Shown: one piece after another, positions 37,070 to 49,139 of the stretch
Layout: each line of letters opens with the position of its first letter
Numbering within the stretch: position 1 is the first letter of the stretch
Assembly (NCBI RefSeq): GCF_041296265.1
Contig: NC_091695.1
Coordinates: forward strand, 34,677,001-34,741,000
Direction: 5' to 3'
DNA: 64,000 nt
Source of the DNA: Equus caballus
Taxonomy: Eukaryota > Chordata > Mammalia > Perissodactyla > Equidae
Notes under the pieces: model-generated
The model's database searches: none
The model's input: only the letters and a program-made list of their open reading frames with translations
What the model was told of the DNA's origin: nothing
Program-made: the position numbers and the translations under genes

Positions 37070-38087
37070 GGAGGAAGGAGTGACATCAGCATCATAATGC
37101 GAAAAGGCGTTCTCCTTTTTCTTCCACTTTTGTAACAATGAAGTGGACATCTATGAACATAAGAGCCTTTGTGGGAGTTGCAGTATACAGCACTAACTTC
37201 CAAGGGACCCAGGAGGAATCTCACCCACCTGTGCATCCAGTAATAGGCAGACAGACTTTGGTATGGGCTGCAGGACCAACAGGAGCTAAGTACTTGCCTC
37301 AATCTATCTCGGCCATAGTCAGGTAAAGCCTGGAGAGTGCTAACTAGAGCAGAAAATAGTGAATGAGACAGACTTTGTGGAAGTCCAGTTTCCTGAGAGT
37401 TGATTCCAGTGCACAATTGAAGCAGAAAAAAAGGTGTGATTTGGTTGCAGTGGAAACAGTGAAAGGAGCTTCCCCATTACCACCCATTTGAAGACAACAC
37501 TGCACAGGTGGAACCACTCAGTAGTGGCAAACCCTCCTGTGAAGGAAAAAGAGCAATGAGCAAGCTCCCAGCTACCACAGCAGTGCTGGACTCAGTTGGG
37601 GAACTCCTTTCTCTAAAGAGGTATGTAGACTACTGAGGTGAATAGATCGCAAGTGGAGGGTGAAGGGAAATCAAGTAAAAGACAGACAGGAATATCAAGG
37701 GGAGTTAAGGGAGGACAGGGGCTCGGGATTTCACAGGAAGTCCACCTGTGAGGCTCTAGGAGTACCTCATCAGAGGATCTCCCCTCAAGATCCACAGGAA
37801 ATCTCAACCTCCCAGTGCTAAACCCACACTTCTCCTCACTCTGCAATTGGCTCTTTGTGCACATTCCTGAGTGTAGCAGTGAGAGCAACTCTAGTAAATG
37901 GACTGCTCTCAGAAAAACAGGACCAGTCTGTGGACACAGGAGAAACCACAAACCACACTGGAATGTCACCTTCTGGAAAACAAAAAAGAGATTTCCAGTA
38001 GCCAGCCTGGAGAGAGGTAACAACTAGAGAAGAAACAGTAGCTTAAGAATTCAGCCACAAGAGGGAGTAATAAGAGGGGAGCAGGTG

Positions 38088-38857
38088 GCTGAGTAGTATT
38101 CCATTGCATATGTATATATATATACATATATATATATGTATATATATATACCCTATCTTCTTTATGCAATTATCAGTTGATGGGCACTTAGGTTGCTTCC
38201 ACGTCTTGGCTATTGTATATAATGCTGCAATGAACATAGGGGTGCATGGGACTTTTGGAATTGCTGACTTCAAATTCTTTGGATAGATTCCCAACAGTGG
38301 GATGTCTGGGTCATATGGTATCTCTATTTTTAATTTTTTGAGAAATCTCCATACTGTTTTCCATAGTGGCTGCACCAGTTTGCATTCCCACCAGCAGTGT
38401 ATGAGGGTTTCTTTTTCTCCACAACCTCTCCAACATATTTTAGTTTGTTTTGGTTATTTTTGCCATTCTAATGGATGTAAGGTGATATCTCAGTGTAGTT
38501 TTGATTTGCACTTCCCTGATGATCAGTGATGATGAGCATCGTTTTGTGTGCCTATTGGGCATCTGTATATCTTCTTTGGAGAAATGTCTGGATCTTCAGG
38601 GAATTATGTTAAGTGAAATAAGCCAGATAGACAAAGAGAATCTCTGTATGACTCCACTTACATGTGGAAGTTAAACATGTAGACAAAGAGAACAGATTAG
38701 TGACTATCAGGGGAAAGGGGGGGTGGGGGTGGGCACAAAGGGTGAAGTGGTCACCTACAACATGACTGACAAACAATAATGTACAACTGAAATTTCACAA
38801 GGTTGTAAACTATCATAATCTCAATAAATTTTTTTTTAAAAAAGCACCAAAAAAAAA
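38088..38857. repeat. Twin-primed (5'-inverted) LINE-1 insertion
   Basis: A short L1 in two opposing pieces. From 38088 to about 38590 it reads on the minus strand (TGGCTGAGTAGTATTCCATT ... GATGAGCATCGTTTTGTGTG). From about 38595 it reads on the plus strand (GAATTATGTTAAGTGAAATA) to an A-rich tail at 38857. The two pieces come from adjoining parts of the L1 3' end. Flanking repeats are GGGGAGCAGGTG (38076-38087) and GTGGAGCAGGTG (38858-38869). Copy B has the empty target (GTGGAGCAGATG near 29029). This is the classic product of twin priming. Confidence 0.88.
38107..38152. repeat. (TA)n microsatellite
   Basis: TATATA-rich stretch with a few CA and GT interruptions, inside the inverted arm of the twin-primed L1. 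Confidence 0.85.
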
Positions 38858-39272
38858 GTGGAGCAGGTGTACCCACAAAAGCAAAGAAAACTCCAGATCC
38901 CTTACTTACACTACTCACAAAACTTAACTTGAAATGACTTAAAGATTTAAACATCAGACCTAAAACTGTGGAACTCTTAGAAGAAAATTCTAGGAAAAGC
39001 TCCTTGACATTGATCTTGGGGATGATTTTTTTGGGCATGACACCAAAAGCACAAGCAGGATGAGCAAAACTCAACAAGTGAGACTACATCAAACTTAAAA
39101 GCCTCTACACAGCAAAAGAAATGATCAAAAGAATGAAAAGCAACCTGCAGAATGAAAAAAATATTTGTCATCTGTATATCGGATGAGGGGTTATTATCCA
39201 ATATAGTTAAAGAACTCTTACAACTCATACAATGATGAATATAAAACTATCTGATTTAAAAATGAGCAATGG

Positions 39273-39484
39273 GGGGCTGGCCCCGTGGCCGAGTGGTTAA
39301 GTTCGAGCGCTCCTCTGCAGGTGGCCCAGTGTTTCGTTGGTTTGAATCCTGGGCGCAGACATGGCACTGCTCATCAAACCACGCTGAGGCAGCGTCCCAC
39401 ATACCACAACTAGAAGAACCCACAATGAAGAATATACAACTATGTACGGGGGGCTTTGGGGAGAAAAAGGAAAAAAATAAAATC
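39273..39484 (+). repeat. ERE SINE with well-kept tRNA-like head, unique to copy C
   Basis: The head GGCCCCGTGGCCGAGTGGTT carries a clear A box of tRNA type, and GGTTTGAATCCTGGGCG serves as B box. The body differs from the other EREs in the window (ACCACAACTAGAAGAACCCA), suggesting another subfamily. Flanking repeats are TTTAAAAATGAGCAATGG (39255-39272) and TTTAAAAATGGGCAATGG (39485-39502). The copy B site near 29415-29432 is empty. Confidence 0.92.
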
Positions 39485-39960
39485 TTTAAAAATGGGCAAT
39501 GGAACTAAATAGACATTTTCCAAAGAAGACATTCAATGGCCAACAGGTACATAAAAAGATGCTCAATAGCACTAATCATCAGGGGAATGAAAATCAAAAC
39601 CACAATGAGATATCATCTCACACCTGTTAGAATCGCTATCATCAAGAAGGCATAAGACAACAAGTGGTTGGAGAGGATGTAGAGATAAGGGAATCCTCAT
39701 ACATTGTCATGGGAATGTAAACTGGTTTAGCTACTGTGGAAAAAAGTATGGAGTTTCCTGAAAAAAATTAGGAATAGAACTACCATATGATCTAGCAATT
39801 CCATCTCTGGGTATATATCCAAATGAAATGAAAAAAGGATATCAAAAAGAAATCTGTACTCCCATGTTTATTGCAGCATTATTCACAATAACAAGATATG
39901 GAAATAACCTAAGTGTCCATCAATGCATGAATGGATAAAGAAGGTGGTATACATATTTAT

Positions 39961-39991
39961 ACACACACACACGCACGCGCACACACACACA
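39961..39991. repeat. (CA)n microsatellite with CG steps
   Basis: CA repeats broken by CGCACGCGC. The counterpart of 29861-29893 in copy B. Confidence 0.85.
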
Positions 39992-41204
39992 GCAGAGTAT
40001 TAGTCAAGAGAAAGAAGGAAATCCTGCCATTTGCAGCAACATGGATGGACGTTGAGGGAATTACACTACGTGAGATAAATCAGACACAGTAAGACAAAAC
40101 TGTGTTACATCACTTATATGTGGATTCTAAAGAAGCCAAACATAAAAACAGCAAACAGAATGGTAGTTACCAGATGCTGCAGGGTGGGGGAATTGAAAAT
40201 ATGTTGTTAAAAGGTACAAACTTGTAACTACCAGATAAATCCTAGACATCTAATGTGCAGCATAGTGATTATAGACAACAATGCTGCATTATAAACTTCA
40301 AAGTTCCTAAGAGACTAGCTCTTTTAATTTTTTTTATTGAGGTAACATTGGTTTATAACATTATATAAATTTCGGATGTACACCATTATATTTCAAATTC
40401 TATATAAGCTAGATCTCAATCTTTCCCACCAGAAAAAACAGAAATCTACTTATGTGACATGATAGAGGTTTTAGCTAATACTAGAACAGTAAGCGTATTG
40501 CAATATGTAAATGTATCAAATCAACACATCAAACACCTTAAACTTACACAGTGTTATATGTTAATTTTACCTCAATAAAATTAAACTTCTGAAAAAGTGT
40601 TATCAGGGAAGGCATTTTTGCTTTTTCTCTTTCTCTCAAACTAAAGCTCAGAGAGGTGTGCATATCACTGTCTCATTTTGTGAAGAAGGTTTTGTTCTAG
40701 TTTGCCTTCTAAGAATGTCACTCCTTGAGAGTCACCGTTTTCAGTGGCAGTGGGCAGAAGGGGTGTTATCTGTAAGGCAATCTCACACATTGTCTTTTTC
40801 TCCTGCCCCTCATACATTTGCCCACTAAAACCCAGGGTGAGGCTACCAGAGATTAGTAGATCCTCCTGGGAAAATGCTGGCTGCAGCCCACTACCCTCTG
40901 AGTTTTGTGCTTTTTCTTGTCATTTCTGAACCTTGATAAACTTATTTGCTTTCTCACTGGCTCCGCCATGAAAAAAAATGTGTTTTAGGTTTTATCTAGC
41001 ATTCTTGGTTTCTTGGTATATAACAGCCACCATAGTACTATAAACACCTTTATAAATAATATTTCCATGAAGGTCTTGGTTACTCCAGCTTATCGCTGGC
41101 CATTTTTTCTCTAAAATGCCTAGCTACTGGATCTGCTTATTTATTTGTTTTGCTTCTAATATGACTAAATTTTCCTGAAAACTCAAGGCATGGTATTAAG
41201 TAGC

Positions 41205-41440
41205 TAATATTTATTGAGTGTGTGCTATGTTCCAGGTGCTATTCTGAGTACTTTTATGTTTTACCTTATTTTCATTTTCAGCAGTTTTATGAGATATGTA
41301 CTCTTATTATGCCCATTTTACAAATGAGGAGACCATGTGTCAGAGCAGTAAATAGCTCAAGGTTGCACAAGTAGGTCAAGAAGGACCTACTGATATTTGA
41401 ATCCAGGTAGTCTAGCTCCAGAGTCACATCTTAAATATCT
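41205..41440 (-). repeat. MIR, near full length (copy C)
   Basis: Reverse MIR: GCTAATATTTATTGAGTGTG, CCCATTTTACAAATGAGGAG, AATAGCTCAAGGTTGCACAA, and the tRNA-like end GAATCCAGGTAGTCTAGCTC. The copy B version ends midway. Confidence 0.8.
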
Positions 41441-44054
41441 GAATTGAATCATTCACTAAAATATGTTAATTTCTGCATTCATCTTGTTTCTGAACACTAT
41501 AGAGTGCAAAGCATTATACTTGGTGTTTGGATGATGTAAATGATCCAATAAAGGCCTATAGCTCAGAAAGGGAGATGAATAATGTGCCCATAGAGACATA
41601 ATACAAAGCAAGAGATGATGTGTGGCATGGGAAAGAGAGATAAATTCTAGTGGGTGATCACCAGCTGGATGTGGGCAAGAAGTTAGAGATTGGGGAAGGC
41701 CTCTGCATATTCTTTGCAAGAATTTCTCACAGAAGATCTCTAGAATGGCAGAGATCATCTCAATGCATTACTGTACAACTGAAAAGGGCAATGACAGCAT
41801 AATTGAAGATGCTGTCAATAACATGATCACCACATCTTTTCACATAGATGCTCTTTCAGGAAATGAACAGAAAAGCTGTAATGCTGACTGCTTGCTAAGT
41901 AAGTGAGACTAACTCGTGGAGAATTTATCTTCTTTCAGGAGTAAGAAACAAGGAGATATTAAAATGTTTTGCAATACATGCTGATGTAACTCAGGGAAAG
42001 GGAAATCTCAGCCTTTAGATGGGAACCACTGAAAAGCTTTTGCCCATAGGTGCCTAAGAGACAAAATTAACCCTAAGGCACAGCAAACCCTACTGTACAC
42101 AGAGAACTGTTAGGCCACTGATGTTATGCTTAATCCCAGAGCACTGTCTAATTCCCACGTTATTTTTCTCCCCCGCCCAGATTCTATCATTTCTAATTCA
42201 ACTTTATTTTTACTTGACTCTTATTTATCAAGGACTCCTAAGCTTTATTTTTTTCTTTTGGATAAAGTTTATCTTGAAATAAGGTTTCTATGGGCTCCCT
42301 GCCTTCAGTTTCTCTCACACCATTCTTGGCATCAGATATTCCCCCTCCCCATACTTACCTCCATTTGACCCTGCTTAGCAAATGAAAAAAAGAAGGAAAT
42401 GGAAAGAGAACATGAAAAAGTGGCCCCTTGGACACGCCTCTTTTTTAAAAGATATTTTATCAATTATCCTTCCTAATGTTTACTTAGTTGACCTTGGAAA
42501 AGTTCAGCATATTTGTAGGGCAGGAAACAAAATCTGAAGAGCTTTGTTTATCAGAAACAATGTGGACAGGATCACTCTCAGAAGATCAGGTGTTACCTTT
42601 ATTCTCAACTAGTGGTCCCTCACTTCCTCGAGAACTGTCATGTTCATCAAAGTTGCATTATATCCACTCCATTTTGGAGTCTTCCATAGAATGCTGACAT
42701 TTGACTTTTTAAACACAACAAATCAAGTAGTATAGGCTCCTCAAAATTTACTCACAACTTTTCCTCTGGGCCTGTGTTTTCTCCTTTTAAACACTAATCA
42801 AAGGTCTCAGAGGTTTTCCAGATCCCCATTTTATGCCAAAGTGTATTGACACAGGCTATGTATTTAGATCATCCCTCTACAGATTTGTTTTTCACACTAA
42901 ATGAGCTGCCATGGAAGATGACCCTCTATAAAACTTAGACCTCAAGTACAATGATATTGAGCTATTTTCAAATCTTTAAAATTCTTCCTGGGTCCTAGGC
43001 CCTCATATTGCTTAGAGCAGAGCTCCTAACGATTCACCCAAGAGTTTTGTAAAGCTTTACTCTGCTATGTTCTAACTCTTTTTTTCTTCATGGTGTAGCC
43101 AGGTATTCAATGATAGCCAACAGATATTTCAACTTCCAGCTTCTGAGAGTATCCTACTCCATCAGCACTCTGAGATGAGCTCATGGTCTTTTGTTAGTAA
43201 TGTTTGGTTCACTCAGCCTCCCTCAGAAATGATCCACCTGTGGGAGAAAAGGACCTTGAAAGCTTATGAGCCTTCTCTCACATCTAGAGAGAACTTGGGA
43301 GCACAACTCCCAACAAAGAAGGAGCAATTAAAACACTGCAAAATGTAAATAACCTCCCTCCTGGGTCATAGAAGGGAGACCAACTCTGTTAATTGATCAT
43401 TTGTTTAGACTCCCGATTCTCCCTTCAGGGTGTTCATCTTTTGAGATATTTTTATATGAAGGTCCTTTCATTCACCCTGGAAGAATCATGGGGCTGATTT
43501 AGAGATCACTTCCATCATTATTATCCAAAAAATAAATTATGGCACAAAAGCATAGCAACAATCATCAGAGATCTCCATCTGGGAAACACACCAGGAAATA
43601 GTGAACCTCCAGCAATGCTGAGTCAGGTTCTCTGTGGTATAGGGAACCTCAACTCTCTATCTTCTTATTTTTGTCTAGTTTTTTTTTTTTTTTTTGCTTT
43701 TATATCAGACTGAATGGATGGGTCATGTTCATAAAGACCTTATAGAGATTTGAAGTCGAGAAGAAGAAACATAAATAGCTCTCTGCTTATGCCCCATGGC
43801 TCCAGCTTCTTGGATTAAAGGAAAAAATAGGTAGAAGAGAAAGAATGAGAGTAGGAGAGAAGAACTGTTTGAAGAAGGGCAGAGACAGGGAGGAAAAGAG
43901 GGACAACTGGGCAAAGTGTAAGAAACTTTGAAAAGATAAATAATGTTCAGTCTTCCCAAAACATACACCAAGATGGAACCCTTTCCCCTCCCTCCACTCC
44001 AGTTTGCTATCCTCTCTCTCCAAGTGTACAAAAAGAGAAGCAATTCTTTGTTTT

Positions 44055-44455
44055 TAAATTTATTTTGTTGAGGTCACTTTGGTTTATAACATTATATAAA
44101 TTTCAAGTATACATCACTGCATTTCAACTTCTGTATAGACTGCATCACATTCACCACCAGAAGTCTAGCTCACCAGACATATGTGCCTTTTTTCCACTTT
44201 CGATATTCCCCTCTGGTAACCACCAATCTATCCTCCAAATCTGTGTGTGTGTTTGTTTGTTCATCTTCCGCATATGAGTGAAGTCAATCAGTAATTGTCT
44301 TTCTCCATTTTGCTGAGTGTAATTCCCTCAAGGTCCATCCATGTTGTTGCATATGGCACAATTTTGTCTTTTTTATGGTTGAGTAGTATTGTATTATATA
44401 TATATGTGTGTGTGTGTATCACTTCTTCTTTATCCATTCATATGTTGATAGAAGC
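44055..44455 (-). repeat. LINE-1 3' end, antisense (copy C)
   Basis: TTATTTTGTTGAGGTCACTT ... TTTATGGTTGAGTAGTATTG ... CTTCTTTATCCATTCATATG. The counterpart of 32325-32705. A TATATATGTGTGTGTGTGT microsatellite sits at 44395-44418. Confidence 0.8.
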
Positions 44456-45640
44456 AATTCTTGTTTTGCAGTCCCAGACACTAAGTCCTTGTGTTTGGTC
44501 CTCAAGGTCTGACTTTTCTTTCTCTAGACACTACATGAGAAGGACATCTTAGATGGGAAAGAAGAGTCCGGGTTATGCAGAAGGCCGAACAGACAGTTAC
44601 CATATATTAGAAAATAAAGTCTGCTCATTCTTCTAACATGTCTTTAAAGTCTTCTTTTATCCCCATCCAACCCTCCTTTTAAATTTTTCACTTAGCTGTA
44701 TGGAACAGCTAATAGAAAATATTTCAAAATGTTATCCAGCCTTTTACATAATATTTCCTTCCTCTCATCTCTGACCATTCTCTTCTTTCAAGCAGGTAAG
44801 TTGTTAGGTTCTCAAGCCTCAAAGAAGGGATATAACAGCTAAAAGAAGTTGAAACAGAGGTGATGTGGCCAAAAACATAAGTGAGTCTTCAGAATGTCTC
44901 AGAGACAGCACAACTATCAAATAAGTTTAGAGACACCAAGAACAGAGGGGCCCTAACCAAAAGATAGTTAGGGCCTGGATTGGTAGGCAGAAACTTAAGA
45001 AAACGTGGTCATAGGGGTCCAGGGAGACAGCCACTGGGCACTGAAAGCTTGAGCTCTAGAGAATTTCCTGTGCCGTAGTCGAGTTTGAGAGCAACAGACC
45101 AATTCCCATTTAACCAAGAATGGCTGTCAATAGCAGAGTCATCAGACCTAGCAGGTCTTGAGCATGGGGATAAATGAAATTCAGCAGCAATTAATTTGCC
45201 ATCTGACAGATGGGGATCTGTTGAGGCAATAGATATTTCAGGAGATGCTGCTATAGAGAGAGGACAAGCACCAGATGCCCCCATTGTCATGGCATTATTC
45301 AGCCCTCTAGAACTTAGACACAAACCTAGGGAAAAGAGGAAAGGACTCTTGAATTGACTAAGTATTTTCCTCAGTGGAGAAATAAGGAGAGTACAAAGTA
45401 GAAACAGCATTATGGAAAGATAGTGAAAATTGTGTTTCTCGAATACCTGAATTTGTAGATTGATTGTCAGAACCTCATGTGTGCATTATAAGTACTATTT
45501 TCCTTCAAGTGTATTATAATAGACCAATTGGCTACATCTTAATGTGTTTAACCATTTTCTCCATGTAGCATATAGGTTGTTTCCAAATTTTTGATGAATG
45601 TTTTGACTATATTTACTCTGAAGCATTTTTTACATTTGAG

Positions 45641-46022
45641 TGTGATAGGCAGCCTCCAAGATGGTCTCTAATGACCCTGGCTTCCTGGTATCCATGGGCT
45701 TGTGTAGAACTCTCCTATGTTTAATATGGCTAACCCATGTAACCAAGGATATTGGCCTCCTGCTCTCAGCCAGCACCAACATAACAGCTACATGAGAGAT
45801 CTATTTTGGAAGTGGACCCTTTAGTCTTGGTCTAGCTTCAGAGGACTCAAGCATTGACCAACAACTTGAGTGCAACCTCATGAGAACCCCCTGAGCCAGA
45901 ACCACACAGCCAAGTTACTCCTGAATAACTGACCCACAGAAACTGTATAAGGTAATAAATGTCTACTTTTGTTTGAAGCCACAAAGTTTTGTCGTAATTT
46001 GTTGCTCAACAATAGCTAATTA
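45641..46022 (+). mobile_element. Solo LTR fossil, MLT1-like (ERVL-MaLR)
   Basis: A solo long terminal repeat of the mammalian MaLR group. It is recognised by GATAGGCAGCCTCCAAGATG at its start, CTGACCCACAGAAACTGTAT with a nearby AATAAA-type signal, and a 3' end resembling GTAATTTGTTGCTCAACAAT. No internal coding region accompanies it. MaLR elements were active before and around the placental radiation, so it is an ancient fossil. Copy B lacks the block that contains it. Confidence 0.7.
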
Positions 46023-47356
46023 ATATACTATGAATAGATACCACTTACTCAAGAAGAGTCAAATTTTTGTGATTCTTGGTATATATTACAAAATTATTTT
46101 CAGAATTAGGGATCTTTCATCTTTAATGACAGAAGAAAAGAACTGAAACTGGCTGAAACAATCAAGTGAATTTACTAGCTCATAAAACTGAAGTAGTCAG
46201 AGAAAATTTGATCCAGTGGCTCAAATAATGTTATAAATGTCTAGTTTCTTCCACAATGTCTTCTTTAACTGAGGGTATTAATTTTGGAGGTTTGGGTTTT
46301 TTTTTTTTTTTTTACATATTCTAATGCTTCCTGCCTTATCTTTTTATCACCTTATTGTTGTCTTTTCTTTTTCCTCTTTGTTTATTTTAGAGCCTCTGTC
46401 TGGTGATTTTTGGCTGTATTTTCCCTTTGCAAAGTGAGGCACTGAAAAGCAAGATTTGAAGCTTGGTGTTTATGGCCAGATATTGTCTCCTTGTGGGCTT
46501 TCTGCTAGGTCATCTGGGGAGGACTTCACAGTTGTTCTGATGAACCCTTTCTGCAAGGTGTTTTCTCTTGAGCAGGTTTTTCTCCACACAGGAATTCTCC
46601 AGTCTCCTGCCCAGGAGATGCCAACCCAGCTGGGAGTGTTCTGAGAGTTGAATGAATGAATGGAGTAGGTGTGTGGTGGAGGGAGAATCTCCCTTTTCAC
46701 TATGTTGATATTATCTTAATTCCTCTATGTTTAGCATTTCCCCTTAGATATGTCTGATGAGACTGAGCCGATACTTCTTGGGCCAGTTCTCCAGAGAATA
46801 AACCTCCAGTCTTCTATTAGAGTGAGGAAGGGATAATGGGGGAAGAGGAGGAGTTTCCATGATGCTAGAGGAGGGGAGGGGCTGGTCTAGGAGTCCAGTT
46901 GTTCTTAATATATTTTTCAACAAAATCTAAAGTTTTAAGCCCACCCACTATACAAGTGCCTAGTGCCTTCAATTCTGATCCTTTTTGGGGTCTTGCAATG
47001 GGAATCAACTTGCTTTTTCTTGGTTTTTCTTCATCACTTTACTCAGGACCCATAACTTCCTGATTTCTTGAGTCTGTTGATTATTCTTCAAACCTCTGCT
47101 GTCCAGGGTGCAACTATTGTTGTCATTTCTTTTGTTATCCATATCTTGGTGATTTTATAATTTGCTTGTTTTTTTTTAAATTGTTATTGTCATTTTAGTT
47201 GGGCTTCAGGAAGGAATAAAGACAAACGTGTGGATTCAGCCCATGATGTCTAACAAAATATCATAACTATATTTTCAAATTCCTTAAACCGTTTTATATC
47301 TTCACCAGAAATAAGCAATTATATAACATTGTTCATTGTATTTTCCCCAACATTGA
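46023..47356. other. Gene-free spacer within copy C
   Basis: About 1.3 kb between a solo LTR and an ERE, with a T-rich tract at about 46298-46313. The overlapping small frames at 46456-46700 lie on opposite strands and neither shows a family motif. Nothing else recognised. Confidence 0.45.
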
Positions 47357-47372
47357 GAAAATATAATTTTTT

Positions 47373-47603
47373 TGAGGAAGATTAGCCCTGAGCTAACTAC
47401 TACCAGTCCTCCTCTTTTTGTTGAGGAAGCCTGGCCCTGAGCTAACATCATGCCCATCTTCCTCTACTTTATATGTGGGACGCCTACCACAGCGTGGGGT
47501 GCCAAGAGGTGCCATGTCTGCACCTGGGATCTGAACTGGTGAACCCCCGGCCGCCAAGAAGCGGAACGTGCGAACTTAACTGCTGCATCACCAGGCCGGC
47601 CCA
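47373..47603 (-). repeat. ERE SINE
   Basis: Reverse ERE from TTGAGGAAGATTAGCCCTGA to CATCACCAGGCCGGCCC, with the COMPLETE set of ERE blocks. It is flanked by 16-base repeats GAAAATATAATTTTTT (47357-47372 and 47605-47620), without a mismatch. Confidence 0.92.
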
Positions 47604-47647
47604 TGAAAATATAATTTTTTAATTATTCTAACTTTTTAAGTTTTTGG

Positions 47648-47828
47648 TAAGGAAGATTGCCCTGAGCTAATATCTGTGCCAATCTTCCTCTACTTTTTGT
47701 ATGTAGGATGCTGCCACAGCATGGCTTAATAAGTGGTGTGTGGGTCTGTTCCAGGGATCCAAACCCACAAACCCTGGGCCACTGAAGCACAGCACACAGA
47801 CTTAATCATTACACTACCCGGCTGGCCC
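47648..47828 (-). repeat. ERE SINE, older
   Basis: Reverse ERE, shorter and more diverged: AAGGAAGATTGCCCTGAGCT ... ACACTACCCGGCTGGCCC. It lacks the duplicated TCAGGGC...TTCCTC segment present in longer copies. No clear flanking repeat. Confidence 0.85.
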
Positions 47829-48508
47829 ATCATTTCTTTTTTTACTGATATTTCCTTAGGTAGAGAAATTGTTTGAATTTTCCTTTATTACCTTTGAAAT
47901 GAAATGTTTTGTTTGTATGTTTATATATTTTTAATCAATTTCATCCTAATGTTTCACCTCTACTCATAAAAATGTAATTAGCTTACACTGTTATCTTACT
48001 AGTATCTATAACCTACTGATTACTCACAACCACATTTTTTAATGTTCCCAAAGTCTTATATCTGAGTAACAAATACATACACATACATAAATGGACATAT
48101 AGTTAAGACAGAATAAAACCACATTTTTCTTTTGTTCCAAAACTATAATTAGCCTATAGTTTAAAAAATTAAATTGCAGTATATCAGAGTTGACTGAAAA
48201 GCTGAGAAATTCTGTATCCCATGAACAAAATCCAAAATAATTTTAATTATACATTTTAATTGATCTGAAAAACAATTTTGTTGAAACACAGTTTGATTAA
48301 TTTTACCCTAAAAGGCCAATTCTTTTTAAAACAAAAAAAGTAATGTATATTATTACAATGTAATAGAGCCCAGAAGTTAAATATTCATGATGACCGTATT
48401 TACCTCAGAAGAACTCTACTGAGAACTTACCTGTCCCATGAATTATATAATTTTTTGTTAAACACTTTCAGGAACTTTCCTGAAGCTAAGTTCCTGAATT
48501 ACAGTGCT
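47829..48508. other. AT-rich spacer
   Basis: About 680 bases of AT-rich sequence with no open frame or identifiable repeat. The last part (from about 48412) again matches copy B (33384 onward). Confidence 0.45.
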
Positions 48509-48521
48509 GAATAATAATTTT

Positions 48522-48770
48522 TTTAGTGGTTTTTTTTTTGAGGAAGATTAGCCCTGAGCTAACCGCTGTCAATCCTCCTCTTTTTGCTGAGGAAGGCTGG
48601 CCTTGAGCTAACATCCATGCCCATCTTCCTCTGCTTTATATGTGCGACACCAACCACAGCATGGCTTGACAAGTGGTGCCATGTCCACACCCGGGATCCA
48701 AACCAGTGAACCCCAGGCTGCCGAAGTAGAACGTGCACACTTAACTGCTGCACCACTTGGCTGGCCCCAT
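48522..48770 (-). repeat. ERE SINE at a site empty in copy B
   Basis: Reverse full-length ERE with poly-T lead, ending CACCACTTGGCTGGCCCC. Flanked by GAATAATAATTTT (48509-48521 and 48771-48783). Copy B reads GAAAAATAATTTTGACTTAG with no SINE (near 33486). Confidence 0.93.
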
Positions 48771-48825
48771 GAATAATAATTTTGACTTAGTAAGAACCAA
48801 ATATGAAGATTTTTACTAAAATACA

Positions 48826-48950
48826 AAAGTTAATTCATTCCACAAATATTGATTAAGCACATACAATGTGCCAGGCGTTATTCAGATAGTAGAACATTGA
48901 AGGTCCTGTTAACGTAAGTGATAGAAATCAAGATAACTAAGAGTATGCTG
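48826..48950 (-). repeat. L2-like LINE fragment (copy C)
   Basis: TTCATTCCACAAATATTGAT followed by ACATACAATGTGCCAGGCGT. The counterpart of 33541-33665. Confidence 0.6.
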
Positions 48951-49139
48951 TAAAACAATCTTCCCCTCTCTCTGTGGAACCCAAAATAGACAGGCAGATA
49001 ATGTCACAGAAAGATTTACTGAATTGAGACTCCTCCCCATCCTACTCTGAATCCTGCTAAAACTCTTATAAGAGGCAGGTTACCCTCTGAGGGTGGAGGA
49101 AAGATACTATCAAACTCAGCTTTATGGAAACAGGCTGAA

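Larger units (their letters stand above)
37070..40599 (+). repeat. LINE-1, 5' UTR fused to ORF2 C-terminus (copy C), with two nested insertions
   Basis: The 5' UTR starts GGAAGGAGTGACATCAGCAT. The 5' UTR-to-ORF2 join near 38890 matches copy B. The 3' end is at about 40599 and is followed by TTATCAGGGAA (40600-40610), the same target sequence that precedes this L1 in copy A. Nested inside are a twin-primed L1 (38088-38857) and an ERE (39273-39484). A short antisense L1 tail lies near 40335-40410, as in copy B. Confidence 0.85.
40611..45640. other. Non-coding part of copy C
   Basis: Collinear with 30489-33350 of copy B, with an extra block (about 41370-42970) that B lacks. Contents: a MIR (41205-41440), a T17 tract (43679-43695) and an antisense L1 tail (44055-44455). 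Frames such as 42126-42368 and 45009-45410 (133 codons, minus) have no recognisable motifs. The second crosses the point where B and C stop matching, so nothing supports it as a gene. Confidence 0.45.

Noticed and set aside
36970-37416. A 148-codon minus-strand open frame
   Set aside because: Antisense to the L1 5' UTR in copy C. The same DNA in copies A and B does not stay open, and no motif is seen.
39280-39350. Possible tRNA gene (A box and B box motifs)
   Set aside because: The motifs are part of the tRNA-derived head of an ERE SINE. No cloverleaf acceptor stem pairs at its ends, and a SINE body follows with target-site repeats.
45009-45410. A 133-codon minus-strand open frame in copy C
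   Set aside because: It has no recognisable domain, and the frame spans the point where B and C stop being collinear, so most of it has no paralogue. Its length is possible by chance. A protein search or transcript data would be needed to revive it.
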